Source: Takakia lepidozioides
Lineage: Eukaryota; Streptophyta; Takakiopsida; Takakiales; Takakiaceae
DNA: 64,000 bases
NCBI GenBank assembly: GCA_030704615.1
Contig: CM060733.1
Location: forward strand, 31,000,001-31,064,000
Direction: 5' to 3'
Positions within the stretch are counted from its first letter, which is position 1, and every line of letters starts with the position of its first letter. Under the pieces are notes generated by a model. The model was given only the letters and a program-made list of their open reading frames with translations, had not been told where the DNA came from and made no database searches. Made by a program: the position numbers and the translations under genes. Positions 1 through 11,100 of the stretch are shown here, piece by piece.

Positions 1-972
1 TAAAGCAGCAACTTCAAAATAAATATGAGATGAAGGATCTCAGTGAGATCACTAAGTACCTTGGCGTTGAGTTTGCTCGCACAGATCAAGGGATGCTAAT
101 GCATCAACGTATATGCTCAACAAATTCTGAAGGACCAAGGCATGGAAGATTGTAGGATGGAGCACACACCACTTCCCGATGGATTTGTAACTCAATCTGA
201 AACAGACTGCTCCGGTTGATATTATTGAGTATTGCCAATTGGTGGGGAAATTGTTGTTCTTAACTAACACTCGCGCAGACCTTTCATATGCTGTCAGATT
301 GGTAGATCGGTTTATGTCAAAACCGCAACAACAACATATGGAAGCAATATATCACATTTTACGCTATGTGAAGAAAACAATGGACTACGGCCTTTTCTTC
401 CAGTGCAGCCCCAATCTCACTCTTGCTGGTTATTCGGATGCTGATTATTTGGGTTGCTTAGAGACTCGGCGCTCTACTGGTGGTTATGTGTTCACAATGG
501 CTTCTGGGGCAATTTCATGGTAAAGCAAAAGGCAAGCCACCGTTTCAGACAACACTACAGAAGCCGAATATAAAGCTTTGTCTGAAGCCACAAAAGAAGC
601 AGTCTATCTTAGAAGGCTATTATAGGAATTAAAGGCCTTATCTACCACTGCAGTCTCACTCGAATGCAAAAATGTGCAAATCTAGTCGGATCTCTCCCCT
701 CCATTCCTACCCTGCAGGATCTTCACTTGAATTGCGACAATCAAGGTTCTATTAAATTGGCACTCAATCCCGTTTTTCACGCATGTACCAAGCACATAGA
801 AGTGGAACATCACTTTATAAGAGAACGAATACTAGAAGGCGAGGTGAAACTCAAACATGTTGCCAGCGACGAACAACATGCAGACATTTTTACTAAACCT
901 GTAGGCAGACAACTATTTGAGAAGCTTCGATCCTTATCTCATCTCTCTGTTGTTTCTGGTGCCTGGCTGTAG
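1..972 (+). pseudogene. Ty1/copia retrotransposon remnant: end of reverse transcriptase and RNase H
   Basis: The window opens inside a copia polyprotein. The first 150 bases read as the RT C-terminus (KYLGVEFA, QGMLMHQ). RNase H follows with YSDADYLGC, TGGYVF, a TEAEYKALSEA block near 555-600, and a final CDNQGSIKLALNP...HIEVEHHFIRE...ADIFTKPV stretch that ends at a stop at 970-972. The order and the DIFTKP ending are characteristic of copia pol. The reading frame is broken: there is an in-frame TAA at about 521-523, a TAG near 624, and frame changes before 240 and near 660. The element is therefore a dead 3' part, and its 5' portion lies off the left edge. Confidence 0.9.
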
Positions 973-978
973 AAAGGG

Positions 979-1252
979 TGTTGTAAATGAGGACAACCAG
1001 GCTTACTATCTTTACTAGTTAGATTAGTTGTATCTGCGTAGGCTTATCAGTTTGGTCTTTATTGTTTATCCTGTAGTTAGCCTTGTCTGTTTTGTTTTGT
1101 GCCTTACATTCTAGGGATTAGATTCACTGTAGCTAGCTAGCTACGTCTGTCACAGGGCAGCGCACCCTCCCTTCAACCTCATGTATATCTTTGGGGTGTT
1201 ACTGGAGCCCTCACTATTCTCTCGGATTATGTTTTTCTCCTCCATTGGTCCA
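979..1252 (+). repeat. Putative copia 3' LTR
   Basis: A purine run AGAAAGGG at 971-978 directly follows the pol stop and fits a polypurine tract. The next bases, TGTTGTAAATGAGG, look like a copia LTR start. The right end was set at a CA at 1251-1252 and is a guess, because the partner LTR is outside the window. Confidence 0.5.
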
Positions 1253-2527
1253 CTGGTACTATAGTCTATTGGTAGAATAGACATTGGGTAGAATTTACAT
1301 AGAATTTACAGTTGAATTCTATTGGGTAGAATTTACATGTCGCCATGCCTACGATTTTGGAAAAGTGAAAAAAAAAACTCTGGTTGGTGAGACATTTTAA
1401 ATAGTGGTACTCTTGAATTGTGATAGGCTGGTACGTTGGTACTTTGATCATTGGTATGCTGGTGCATGGTGAGAATCAAGATTTCAACCCAGCCATTCTT
1501 TTAGTGGCGAATAATCGCCAGATTTCGACCTTAAAAAAACAAACGAATATTCTGTCGCAAATCCACTGATTTTTCATGGATGAAATAGACAAATTTCTCC
1601 AAATAAAAAATAAATTGTGGATGTATTCGCCAAATATGGATGAGGGTACATAGGTGGATGAATTACAGTGGATGAACACAATAAATGGCTATTTCCTGCA
1701 AAACTCTGTAGCCACTTGTGTTCCAAATTCCTTAAAAAAAACACTGCTTCAACCATGTTCTTAGTGGAACTTGGTACATTGGTACATGATGATTGGCATG
1801 GTGAGACCTTTTAAAGAGTGGTACTCTTGAATTGTGGTAGGCTGGTAGGTTGGTACCATTGATGATCGGTACGTGCATGGTGAGATTCAAGACCTCTTCA
1901 ATAGTGGTATATCGTCCATTGGTACATGATGAGTAGGCCCATCTTTAGGTCGACCTTTTACACCCCCTTGTACCTTTTGACGATTTAAAATCTCACACTG
2001 CTAGGTGACCGGCCCAAGCATTCGCAGGTGACTGGCTCAATGGGGCTGACCTATTGGGCTATGTCCTGTTTCGGTCATGTTTCACCCCACTACTGGCTGT
2101 AGCAAGGCCTGCCCGACCACAGCCTGTAGCAGGGCTCGCCGTGACCAATACCTAGTCCATAGTGCGCACTGGTGTCCAAAATACTTGAAACTAATACAGC
2201 GGCTCTTGGGGATTGGGATCTGAGAAAAACCTAAGAGACGAGATCAAATCAAGTGCTTTACTCAAGGATTGCTAAAAAAAGGGAAGACTTGGTGTGGAAA
2301 GATGCAATGTTTGTGGGGGCAATTGCATTACTCTACATAGTGTACGCTGCCATCACGAAAGAGCTTTGTGTCAGAGATAGTTAGCTCTTTGAAAAGTTGA
2401 TGACTAGTTGCAGATAGTTGGTGGCCCAGACAACTAGGAGGTATGGCACTAATTTCAAGTGCGAAGGACGAGACGTTCTCTGCTTTGCCGACTGGGGTTC
2501 CTGCTCCCTGGCCATTTTCGTCCTTTC
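1253..2527. repeat. Non-coding stretch with a diverged direct repeat
   Basis: No gene is seen here. Two imperfect copies of a roughly 95-base unit lie at about 1389-1486 and 1801-1893. Both contain TAAA-AGTGGTACTCTTGAATTGTG, GGCTGGTA-GTTGGTA and GTGCATGGTGAGA-TCAAGA. Several further GGTACATTGGTACATGATG-like scraps around 1770-1930 suggest an old repeat array. The short ORFs here show no recognisable protein. Confidence 0.5.
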
Positions 2528-2537
2528 CTTCTTGCAC

Positions 2538-2720
2538 TTGAGCAGGTAGCCGAGTGGTTGGGTGTTTGTGCCTTGCCTGTGCATAACCTAGGTGATGGGT
2601 TCAATCCTTCAACATGTGCCTTCAGACTGTCCATTGTCCATTGGGCCCTCGATGGCCTGTGTGTTGAGCAGTAGGCTCTGTAAATTCTGGACGTTAAAGA
2701 ATCTTTATCTTTATCTTTAT
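2538..2720 (+). mobile_element. tRNA-derived SINE with target-site duplications
   Basis: A 183-base element carries an RNA polymerase III A box (TAGCCGAGTGG at 2547-2557, class II tRNA Ser/Leu type) and a B box (GGTTCAATCC at 2598-2607), about 50 bases apart. It ends in a short ATCTTT repeat (2701-2720). The 10-base sequence CTTCTTGCAC occurs immediately before it (2528-2537) and immediately after it (2721-2730), as expected for target-primed retroposition. It is too long and too poorly folded at the acceptor end to be a functional tRNA. No second copy was seen in the window. Confidence 0.8.
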
Positions 2721-2730
2721 CTTCTTGCAC

Positions 2731-4085
2731 AACTTACTCTTTTTATCACACTGCATCCGGTTTATCACTCCCACAAAATATATAACATTGACAAAACTGT
2801 GATACAATCAGGGGCCTGAAATAAGGGAAAGACATTAGCAGTGGCCTGAAGAAGCAAACTATCACTTCAAGAGACACTGTAGGTGGGACAGCTGTGAGTC
2901 TATTCGAACAGGCACGAGACCGTTCAGACGAAGTAGATTTTTCCATGTACTTTTTAAATGTTTTTAAACGTTCCAACTGCATTTACACGTACGTCTTACA
3001 ACATGGCCCACCTTCTCACTTAGAAACTAGTAAACCAATTCGCCGACCTGTAGATTATTTACAAAGCGTAGGGGTCAAGACACTGCAGCATGCAGGAAGG
3101 GCCATGTAGAATTGGCTGTCTACGTGCCTATACATAATTGGTCCATAGTTAGGCTCAGTCTGGTGGTAACTTTTGTAAACTGCACCCTTGGATCTAGAAT
3201 TTGTTATGACCAGACTCACTATTGTAGTACATTCCATATCCACACTTGAGAGATTGAGTAATACATCTCATTATCAACGGGTCAACTTTTGGATGTAAGT
3301 CATTTTGACCCCCCCTCAAACACATACAAAGGACCCTAATAAAGACAATTGTTGTTTGACTTGAAATTCTCGCTAGTAGGCTAGGATACCATACCACATT
3401 CCTATGTGGGAGAGAGAAGCAAGAAACATCGGGGCGATCACTCAAATAGCTTGGTCAAAGCTCAAATTTCATACTTTGCAAAATCCAAAATACCAGAAAA
3501 AACCCCTACTAAAACATCTCTCTAATTGAATTGTGAATTCTCCTTTAGTTGATGTACATGGTAACCAAGGTGAATCTGGTAAGGTTCAATTTTTGGATGT
3601 AACAAGGTAGGTGTGTGGCCTCAATTAACTTGCCAAATGTCACTTTTTCAGGGGCTGAAATTTGCCCAATGGCGGGCCCTTAAGGGTTAAGCTGGAGTAG
3701 GGAATTATGGCCCAATCTACAGCTTCTGGGGTGTTGCAAGATATATATATATATATCTCCTTAAATCTAAGATGCTAACAGTTCATTCCAAGCATTATTC
3801 ACTAGAGGAACTGTGAAGAGCTGGGACCAGGAGGACAAGTAGTTTAAAGACACTTCTTGAGAGGTCTGGACTTCACCAAAATTGGAATGGAGGTATCCAT
3901 CTAGTATATTACTCGATTTTCTTGATGAATGAGCTCAGGGAGCATCAAAATAGAAAGGTGTAACTAATCCTGTGTGCTGGCTTCACTGTTGGGATTAATT
4001 CAATAGTCTCCAAATCTGAGCTAACAGTAACTAAAACATTGGCACTGCCACTGGCTTTAAGACCGTTTTTGTAACACAAAAGAGC
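2731..4085. other. Intergenic region, no gene seen
   Basis: This is the 3' flank of the minus-strand DNMT2 gene. The only structured feature seen is a (TA)n run at about 3736-3755. Short ORFs on both strands give no recognisable protein. Confidence 0.5.
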
Positions 4086-7000
4086 TCAAATCTCTTTCTC
4101 GGCTGTTGTCAACTTTGCCTCTGAGGGTAGTGTTGAAAAAAGATAGCGAAGGAGAAGCCCCACTACTGCCACACTTAGACTGTTCCCAAGCAATGCATAC
4201 CTGATCCATCATGAACAGCAGACAGGCAGATTCTCTTGAGAACATGCATCACATCGGAGCAATGGTTCCAGAACCCCAAAGCAATGAGTACATTAGGTTT
4301 TCGACAATGACTCAAAAGTCGTGGACAACGGAACAAATCAGAACACATACCTTTGCCTCAAGCTCACATGCTGAGGGAAACTGAAATTTGATGGAAATGA
4401 GTGCAAGTTGGCTACCTGCATTTTTACATGCTTCCAGAAGTCAACAAAGTAACATTTAGACAACTGATATACACACACGTGCACCCATTTGACTTCGCTT
4501 TCTGAAGCAGGGAATTTGGGAGAGTGCTGAGGGGCACAGACAAGATGACGGTCTCTACGATCGATGAAGGCTTGCTCCAGTAGTAAAACCTACAATGGAT
4601 TCTGGCCTCCAAGGTTGCCTCCAGAAATTCTCTCTAATCCTTAAGGGCTCTTTTTCCTTTCAAAGTTACAAAGATCAATCTCTACCTTAAAGGGCCACAA
4701 ATAGCAGAGAACATTTGTAGCCTGCTTGAATCTCAACGGCGTTAGCTTCTTTGCTAATGGGAATTTACCTCTCGAGGAGTGAAGTAACGAAGCCCAAGAT
4801 CAGTGAGGGGCACCATCTTGTACAAGTCAGGGGTTGGTCTTTTCCCTTGTTGATGAAGCAAGTTTTCAAGCTCTCCTTGCTCCGAAACATTCTGAGCTCA
4901 CAAATCAAATTTTGCAATGAACTACTCTGTTCAAGCAAGAGGAAACTTTAAACCAGAGTCTGCACTCCAAGCATGCATGAGGTCATATTGGCAAGCACTA
5001 TATGAAGTCCCTGAGTTCCTATCCATTACTGCCCCACTTCTCGCTTCCATAACCTCTTTCCCTAAGTCTAGGGTTCTGTACCTTGGTTGCTAGACAGGAG
5101 CCAGTACCCTTGGCATATCGCCCATAGCTTTTTGTAAAGCAGCAACATCGTCTTGAGTCACCTGTTACAATGTCTAAAATGCGAATGAAGGGCATTGTCA
5201 TCTTGCATATAGACCCCATATACACTTAAGGCAACCAGTAACAACAAACAACTCAGACACGACTTTGCACTCTCACTCGATCTTCTGCATGTTCTTAAAA
5301 TGGGAAGAAGGATACCAAAAACATCACCCCAGCGCTCAACCACGTTAGCGGGCAGCTTATACAGCTCCCACTTGTCAGCAGGCCCTGCTGGCAAGGAGGA
5401 AAATTCTCCTTGAGTCTCCATGTCTCCTTCGATACTTCCGCATCCAAGTCCAGTAGGTTTCTTAAGTAAAGGAGGAACATCTAGCGCACAGGGATCCATT
5501 TCTAGATAATCACTCAAAGGTCTACAGCAAACTGCTGGATCTAATTCAGGCTCATTCATCTTCACCAAAGAAAGCTTTTGCTGTGAAGCGATTGCCATAT
5601 TTGAAAACTCTGAATCACTGCTTGTCTGATCATTTGAGGAGTCTGGATCAGCAATCTTGCGGTTCTCTTTGTTTGGTTTGCCGGTAGGAAGATGACTCGG
5701 TGATTGTATGAGGTCTACAAGAGGCCCTGGTTGACAAAGCAAATGCCCATTCAAATCTGGCTGCCCAAAGGCCAGGTGCTTCATCTTCGCCTGCATAGAA
5801 AGCCATGTTCCGACCACTGTATTGAACTGTTACGGATGCAGTGTTGAAGGCATCTTACAAAACTGCAGACTAATCAGAAGTCCAAGCAATACTACCATCT
5901 AAGATCCTTGAAAGTGCCAGTGATGCCCCTCATTGGCTCCTTTAGTTTCAACTTTCCTAGTTAGCAAGCTTATGACCAGAAACAAAAATGATTATACAAC
6001 CACAAAGACATGACAACCGGGATCAAACAACCGTACTTGACAAACAAACAGTTCTAATACAGCACATTCATATTACTCCATCACAGCTGATACTGTACCT
6101 ACCAAGCAGAAATACCGCGGGCGTGAATATGGGATGCCGAACTGCAGTGGACTGAGGATGAACTCCTGAGTGACAAAGCCCGCATCTTTAAGCATTGCCA
6201 TCAATTGGCTGTGGGTGACTGAGCTCTGCGTACACAACAGCATGCCCTACTTTAGCCTGCAACGTGAAACTCTTTCTCTCCCTCTCTTTCACACACATAC
6301 ACACAGGGTTGTGACAGCATAATTTCAGATTAAATGCTGTTTTTGTACCCGTAACCTCATTCTCAAGGGTTGAGAGTGTCAGAGAAAGAGACAGGGAGTT
6401 CAAAGAGGCCAGTAGTCGCAGATATATATCCAGTAAATGGAGACAGAAAGAACAGAAAGCACCCAACCTCAAAACCCACTACATTCTCCACAAATATATT
6501 AGTGGGCGGTGAAATCATTTGGGGGAGCATTGCCAGTATCTGAAGAAAAGAAAAAGCACGCGCATCTTCAGCATCCTTGCGTAAGCCTGCAGCCTTCACC
6601 ATGCCCAATCAGAAGATGCTTGTGAGACACTTGTCTTTGATGTCAACAGAATTTGGGAGGTTTAGGTGTAAGAGCAGAACTTTATTTCGTGGTAACATTG
6701 GACTGTTTCAAGAATAAGAAAACAAAGTAGGCATGACAGTTCAGGTCAAACTTAGCGCCTGTCCTTCCATGACATAAGGGTTTTACAGGGTGGGTAGGAT
6801 CCAGCCTCAAGGCTTGCAACTCTGACACTTACCAGGGCATTGCCACCTGCAAACATCTTATCACCTGCTCCTATAAGTGTAACACAATCTCTCAATGCTA
6901 ACTGTTGAATCATCTCCAACAGGACACCCAGCAATCCACAAGTCCATTCCATTTCACACTTTGCATAATAGACCCATTTGCAGAAAAACACAATGCTATA

Positions 7001-7882
7001 AACTCTCCAACAGCAAAGAAAACATGAAGACAAAAAGAAGTAATGAAAGAGGAAGAATGAGCTACAAGTGAAGTTCATTTCTCCACCATAATGTATGCGC
7101 TTCTATGTTGGCTCCCAGTTGGGTGCATGTGGAACTGCCATAGTCCTCTCCCAACCACCCATATGACATTTGCAAGAGCTGGGGAGGCTGGAATACACAC
7201 GTGACTTTGTTCGGAGGAAAGAAAGAAGGAGGGAATTACCTTGCCGGGTGTAAGGTTGGCATGGTGGAGAAAGGAGCCATGTGCTAGCCTTGTAATTGTC
7301 CAATTGTTGCACCGTCAATCGTTGTATATTTCCCTGCAGAAGGAACTTGTGAATGGAAATTCAGAAATCCAAACGTACTTCACGAAAACTATCTGCCAAG
7401 ATAAACACTTGAAAACAAACTCGGAAATTTTTAGGACGAAGTCAATCAGAAATGACTATTGATTCTGTCCCTCATCCTACATCCAATTTGCTTACTCAAA
7501 TTATCCTCTGCAGGGGGTTTCTCGGTTCAATGCACCAAGCTTGTATAGTCAGGCCCAATCTGCCCTTGTACGACCGCTCATAGAAGAAAGCAAATACGGT
7601 GTCACAGCTGCCATATGTACCTGATTCGGACGATGTCCAAAATTGTGTTCATAAACATCGTTGGCAATCTCATTGATTTCAAAGGCCTCGACCACCATTG
7701 CTTCCACACCTGCGTCCTTCAACGAAAATCTCTGCAACAACACACGGACGAAGTTCTTAAAATCTGCTCACAAGTATGTGAAAAATGAGCGCATGCGAAA
7801 GGAAAGGAGAGGAGAGAGGGTTTGACAGTACCAGGCCTCCGATCCCGCTGTAAAACTCAAGGACACGCACCTCCTCCGCCAT
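4086..7882 (-). CDS. DNMT2: tRNA (cytosine-5) methyltransferase DNMT2/TRDMT1, 10 exons
   Basis: The DNMT2 family methylates C38 of tRNA-Asp and related tRNAs using S-adenosylmethionine. I assembled ten exons with GT-AG borders: 7832-7882, 7621-7731, 7240-7333, 6468-6586, 6103-6225, 5316-5790, 5082-5173, 4769-4891, 4351-4415 and 4086-4200. All phases agree and the product is 455 residues. Motifs in order are LEFYSGIGG (SAM binding, exon 1), [12 protein letters not shown], the catalytic [11 protein letters not shown] (exon 3), ENVVGFE (exon 4), [12 protein letters not shown] (exon 5), the DNMT2 signature CFTKSYGRY (exon 7), [16 protein letters not shown] and [13 protein letters not shown] (exon 10). 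Length exceeds the usual 380-400 because exon 6 encodes a low-complexity insert of about 90 residues before CRPLSDYLE. The start is the only ATG just before LEFYSGIGG. No damage was found, so it is probably functional. Confidence 0.95.
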
Positions 7883-8167
7883 GGCCACGGCTCGCAAACA
7901 CAGAATTGTCTATCATAGAGGTTTAGGGTTTGGGATCGGATCGCCACGGCTAAACCTGCAAAGGGTTTAGCCAGTTTTGCGGGAAAAGAATTCCATGACA
8001 AAGAAAACAAAAAGTGCTTCTTGCACATATTAGGGTTTCTCTATCTCCATCTCTCTCTCTCTCCCTACTTCTCTCCGATCTCTCTCTGCCCAATCTCTGG
8101 TCCGTGTCTCTTTCTTACAAATCCGAAGGATGGTGTCTGGCCGAGAGGATAATTCATTATGGTAACC
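7883..8167. promoter_or_regulatory. Shared divergent promoter of DNMT2 and E1 with two telo-boxes
   Basis: Only 285 bases separate the two start codons. TTAGGGTTT, the reverse complement of the plant telo-box AAACCCTAA, occurs at 7923-7931 and 8030-8038. A CT-rich tract of about 28 bases at 8038-8066 resembles plant GAGA/CT leaders. No TATA box is obvious. Telo-boxes are known from plant promoters of translation and cell-cycle genes; shared regulation here is inference. Confidence 0.65.
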
Positions 8168-11100
8168 ATGGACGTGGACAATGCTCCAGACGGTTTGCAG
8201 AGCGTGGCTACCGTCTCTGCGGAGATGGACGAGGTTCGATACTCTCGTCTTATCTACACGCAGGGCAGGGAAGCTGTCAACACCCTCCACCAGAGTCGTG
8301 TTCTAGTGGTGGGGTGTAAGGCTGTGGGCGCTGAAGTGGCGAAAAATCTGGTACTGTCAGGCGTTCGAGGACTAGGGCTAGTGGATGACGAAGTTGTGAC
8401 CATAGCTGATCTGGGTGCACAATGTTTACTGAGGGAGGCCGATGTTGGCCGAACCCGTGCGGCTGCGACTTGCCACAGATTAAAAGAGATGAACCCCTTA
8501 GTGGAGATCGAGTCGCTGTCCAGCCTTGTCTTGGAGGGCGCTCTAGGAAGCTACGGTGCCGTTGTAGCCACAGCGGGCACTATGTCATATTTGGTCCAGT
8601 TGAATTTCCTTTGTCGTTCTCTTGAAATTCCCTTTGTTGCAGCAATCTGTCGGGGGGTTTTCTTTTTTGTGTTTGCGGATTTTGGGGAGAGTTTCTCGGT
8701 TGTGGATGCAACTGGAGAGCCTGCTGGATCCATTCTCGTGGAGGGTATTACTCAGGACTTCCCAGCAACGATCACTGTGGTTGATGAACAAAGGCACGGC
8801 CTCCAAGATGGAGATGAGGTGGTTTTTAGTGGGATCAAGGGGATGGAAAATTTGAACCGGGTGGCTCCATATACGGTGACAGTTACAGGGGTGAATTCTT
8901 TCACCATACCCGAGGACACACGAAGCTTGGGGCAGTACCGCTCGGGAGGTTATTTTCAGAAGCTGAGGCCGGTCAAAATCGTCGAGTTTCTGTCTCTACA
9001 GAAGGCTCTCGGCTCTCCAAAATTCTGCATCAGTGACCCTACTAAGGCATCCCAAACTCCCCATCTCCATGTTGCCTTTCAAGCTGTTGATGAATTTGAG
9101 AGGCGGCATAATGCGGGAACTTCAATATCACCTGGATCATATGTTATCGGAGAGCAGGAATTTGAGGAGGTTTTAGCATTGGCACGTGAAATATGGGACC
9201 ACTCTGGATTTGGTCATGTTGACAAGGGGTGTAGTAATGGCAGCTTTGTCACTGATGAGGCTACTGAAGGAGTCGGAGAGGGTGCAACTGATGCATCTTT
9301 GCCTGATGTTGTGGACAGAGGTGTGAGCGATGCCGATAGAGCAGGTTGCAGTGGTGAGAGTAATAGTGCTGGTGTGACAGGGGATAGTGGGGTGAGCATG
9401 ACAGGTTCACCAGCAGGACCATGCCGAAAAAGAGCAGGAATAGATGAGCATATTGTGCACCTGCTCACCCAAGGTTCACATGTGGAACTGTGTCCTGTGG
9501 CTGCTGTTGCAGGAGGTATTGCTGCCCAAGAAGTCATGAAGGTTGTCTATCTTTTTCCTTCCCAGGCATCTGCTCAACATTTCTCGGAGGAGCATTCCTG
9601 TTTGTTTCCCCCATTTTCTTGAAGTCTGTTTACAGCTGCTCTCTTGCTTACTTCACCAGTGGGCTCAATTTCTTTGTTCACAGTGGCATAGGCCTCGGTT
9701 CAAGATTTTTTGATGAGATGTGTCCTGGGGGAAGCATTGAGATTGTGAGGATCCTACTTTCATGCTTTCTCTGTGTTCCTACGTCTGAAAGGGTCAGTGT
9801 TGACAAGGCCAGGACCATCTATCATCTCGCAATGGTTGGCAATGATCTGTTGTGTGGTTCTGCGTTGGAGTATTTTCACCGAGGAACTGTAGTAGTCTGG
9901 TGCGACCAGAGTCTATTCGAATGCCCTCATGGAATGCTGGCAGAAGCCAGCCAACATAGTTTATGTCATGGTCTCTCTGCCTCAGTGTGTTATTTCATCA
10001 TGTTGTCCTAATCTTAGCAGGTGGCTGGCAGGCATTAACCAGGGTATACACCCCCCTGCAGCAATGGCTCTACTTCGATGCAATAGAGTGTCTTCCCACT
10101 CTCTCTCCTTCCCCTGAAGATAGGGCTCCTTGTGGATCTCGATATGACCTTCAAGTCTCTATATTTGGCAGAGACTTCCAAGAAAAGCTCGGTGGCCTAC
10201 AGGTACTGTCACCCTTCAAATCCATCTAGGGTCTTTTTTTCAGAGAGTTCGTTTTTGCTTCGATCTACATTCTACCTTGTCAATGGTCTGTTTCTCGGCC
10301 TTAAGAGTTCAGTGGATTCTTGGTTTGTCCTGAATTTTGACAGTCCTATCTATTATTGTGATTACTGGTGTCCTGATGGAAGCGTTGGTACACCTCAAGC
10401 ATGTGAGCAAGTATTTACTCATTAATTTTTCCCTGGAATCATTGTTTGTGATGCATCTTTGAGATTATATCATCCATGTGGTACTAACCCTTGTGGAGCT
10501 GGTCATTGGCTTTGAGGCCCCCAGGGTAGGTAAGGTCCAACCCAAATTGTTGTGTGGGATGGCAACCACACTGCTCACACCTGCAAGGTGCAGGGGGATG
10601 AACTTGCAGGGGGATGGACTGGAGGATGTAGTGGCTGTGTATTGTGAATCCAATTGCGCTAGTGTACTTCTCTCTCTTCATCCATCTTGTCACATGTCTG
10701 TTGCAGTCTCTCTTTGATAGAAAGCAGGTTCAAATTGAATGTCATTGGGCATCTGTGTGCAGTGGCTTGTGGTAGGGGCAGGTGGAATAGGTTCAGAGGT
10801 TTTGAAAAATACGGTGCTGATGGGTGTGGGCTGTAGCCCTAATGGTGGCATCACTGTCACGGACATGGATGTAGTGTCGAAGCCCAACTTGACTGATCAA
10901 CTTCTTTATCAGCTTGAGGATGTCAATCGACCAAAGACCCCAACAGCTGCCCGAGCCTTGCGGGCCATAAATCCAGCTGCCCAGATTCATGCTCTCCAGG
11001 TGTTTGATCTCTTTCTTCTGTTTGATCCTTCTACTGTCAAAACTGGGTTAGGGTCTATGGAACGTCATATCATGTGAATGTCTCCCTATCGCTGTCCATT

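Noticed and set aside
5158-5817. 219-codon minus-strand ORF as a stand-alone gene
   Set aside because: It is exon 6 of DNMT2 extended into flanking introns; the exon borders at 5790 and 5316 keep phase with exons 5 and 7.
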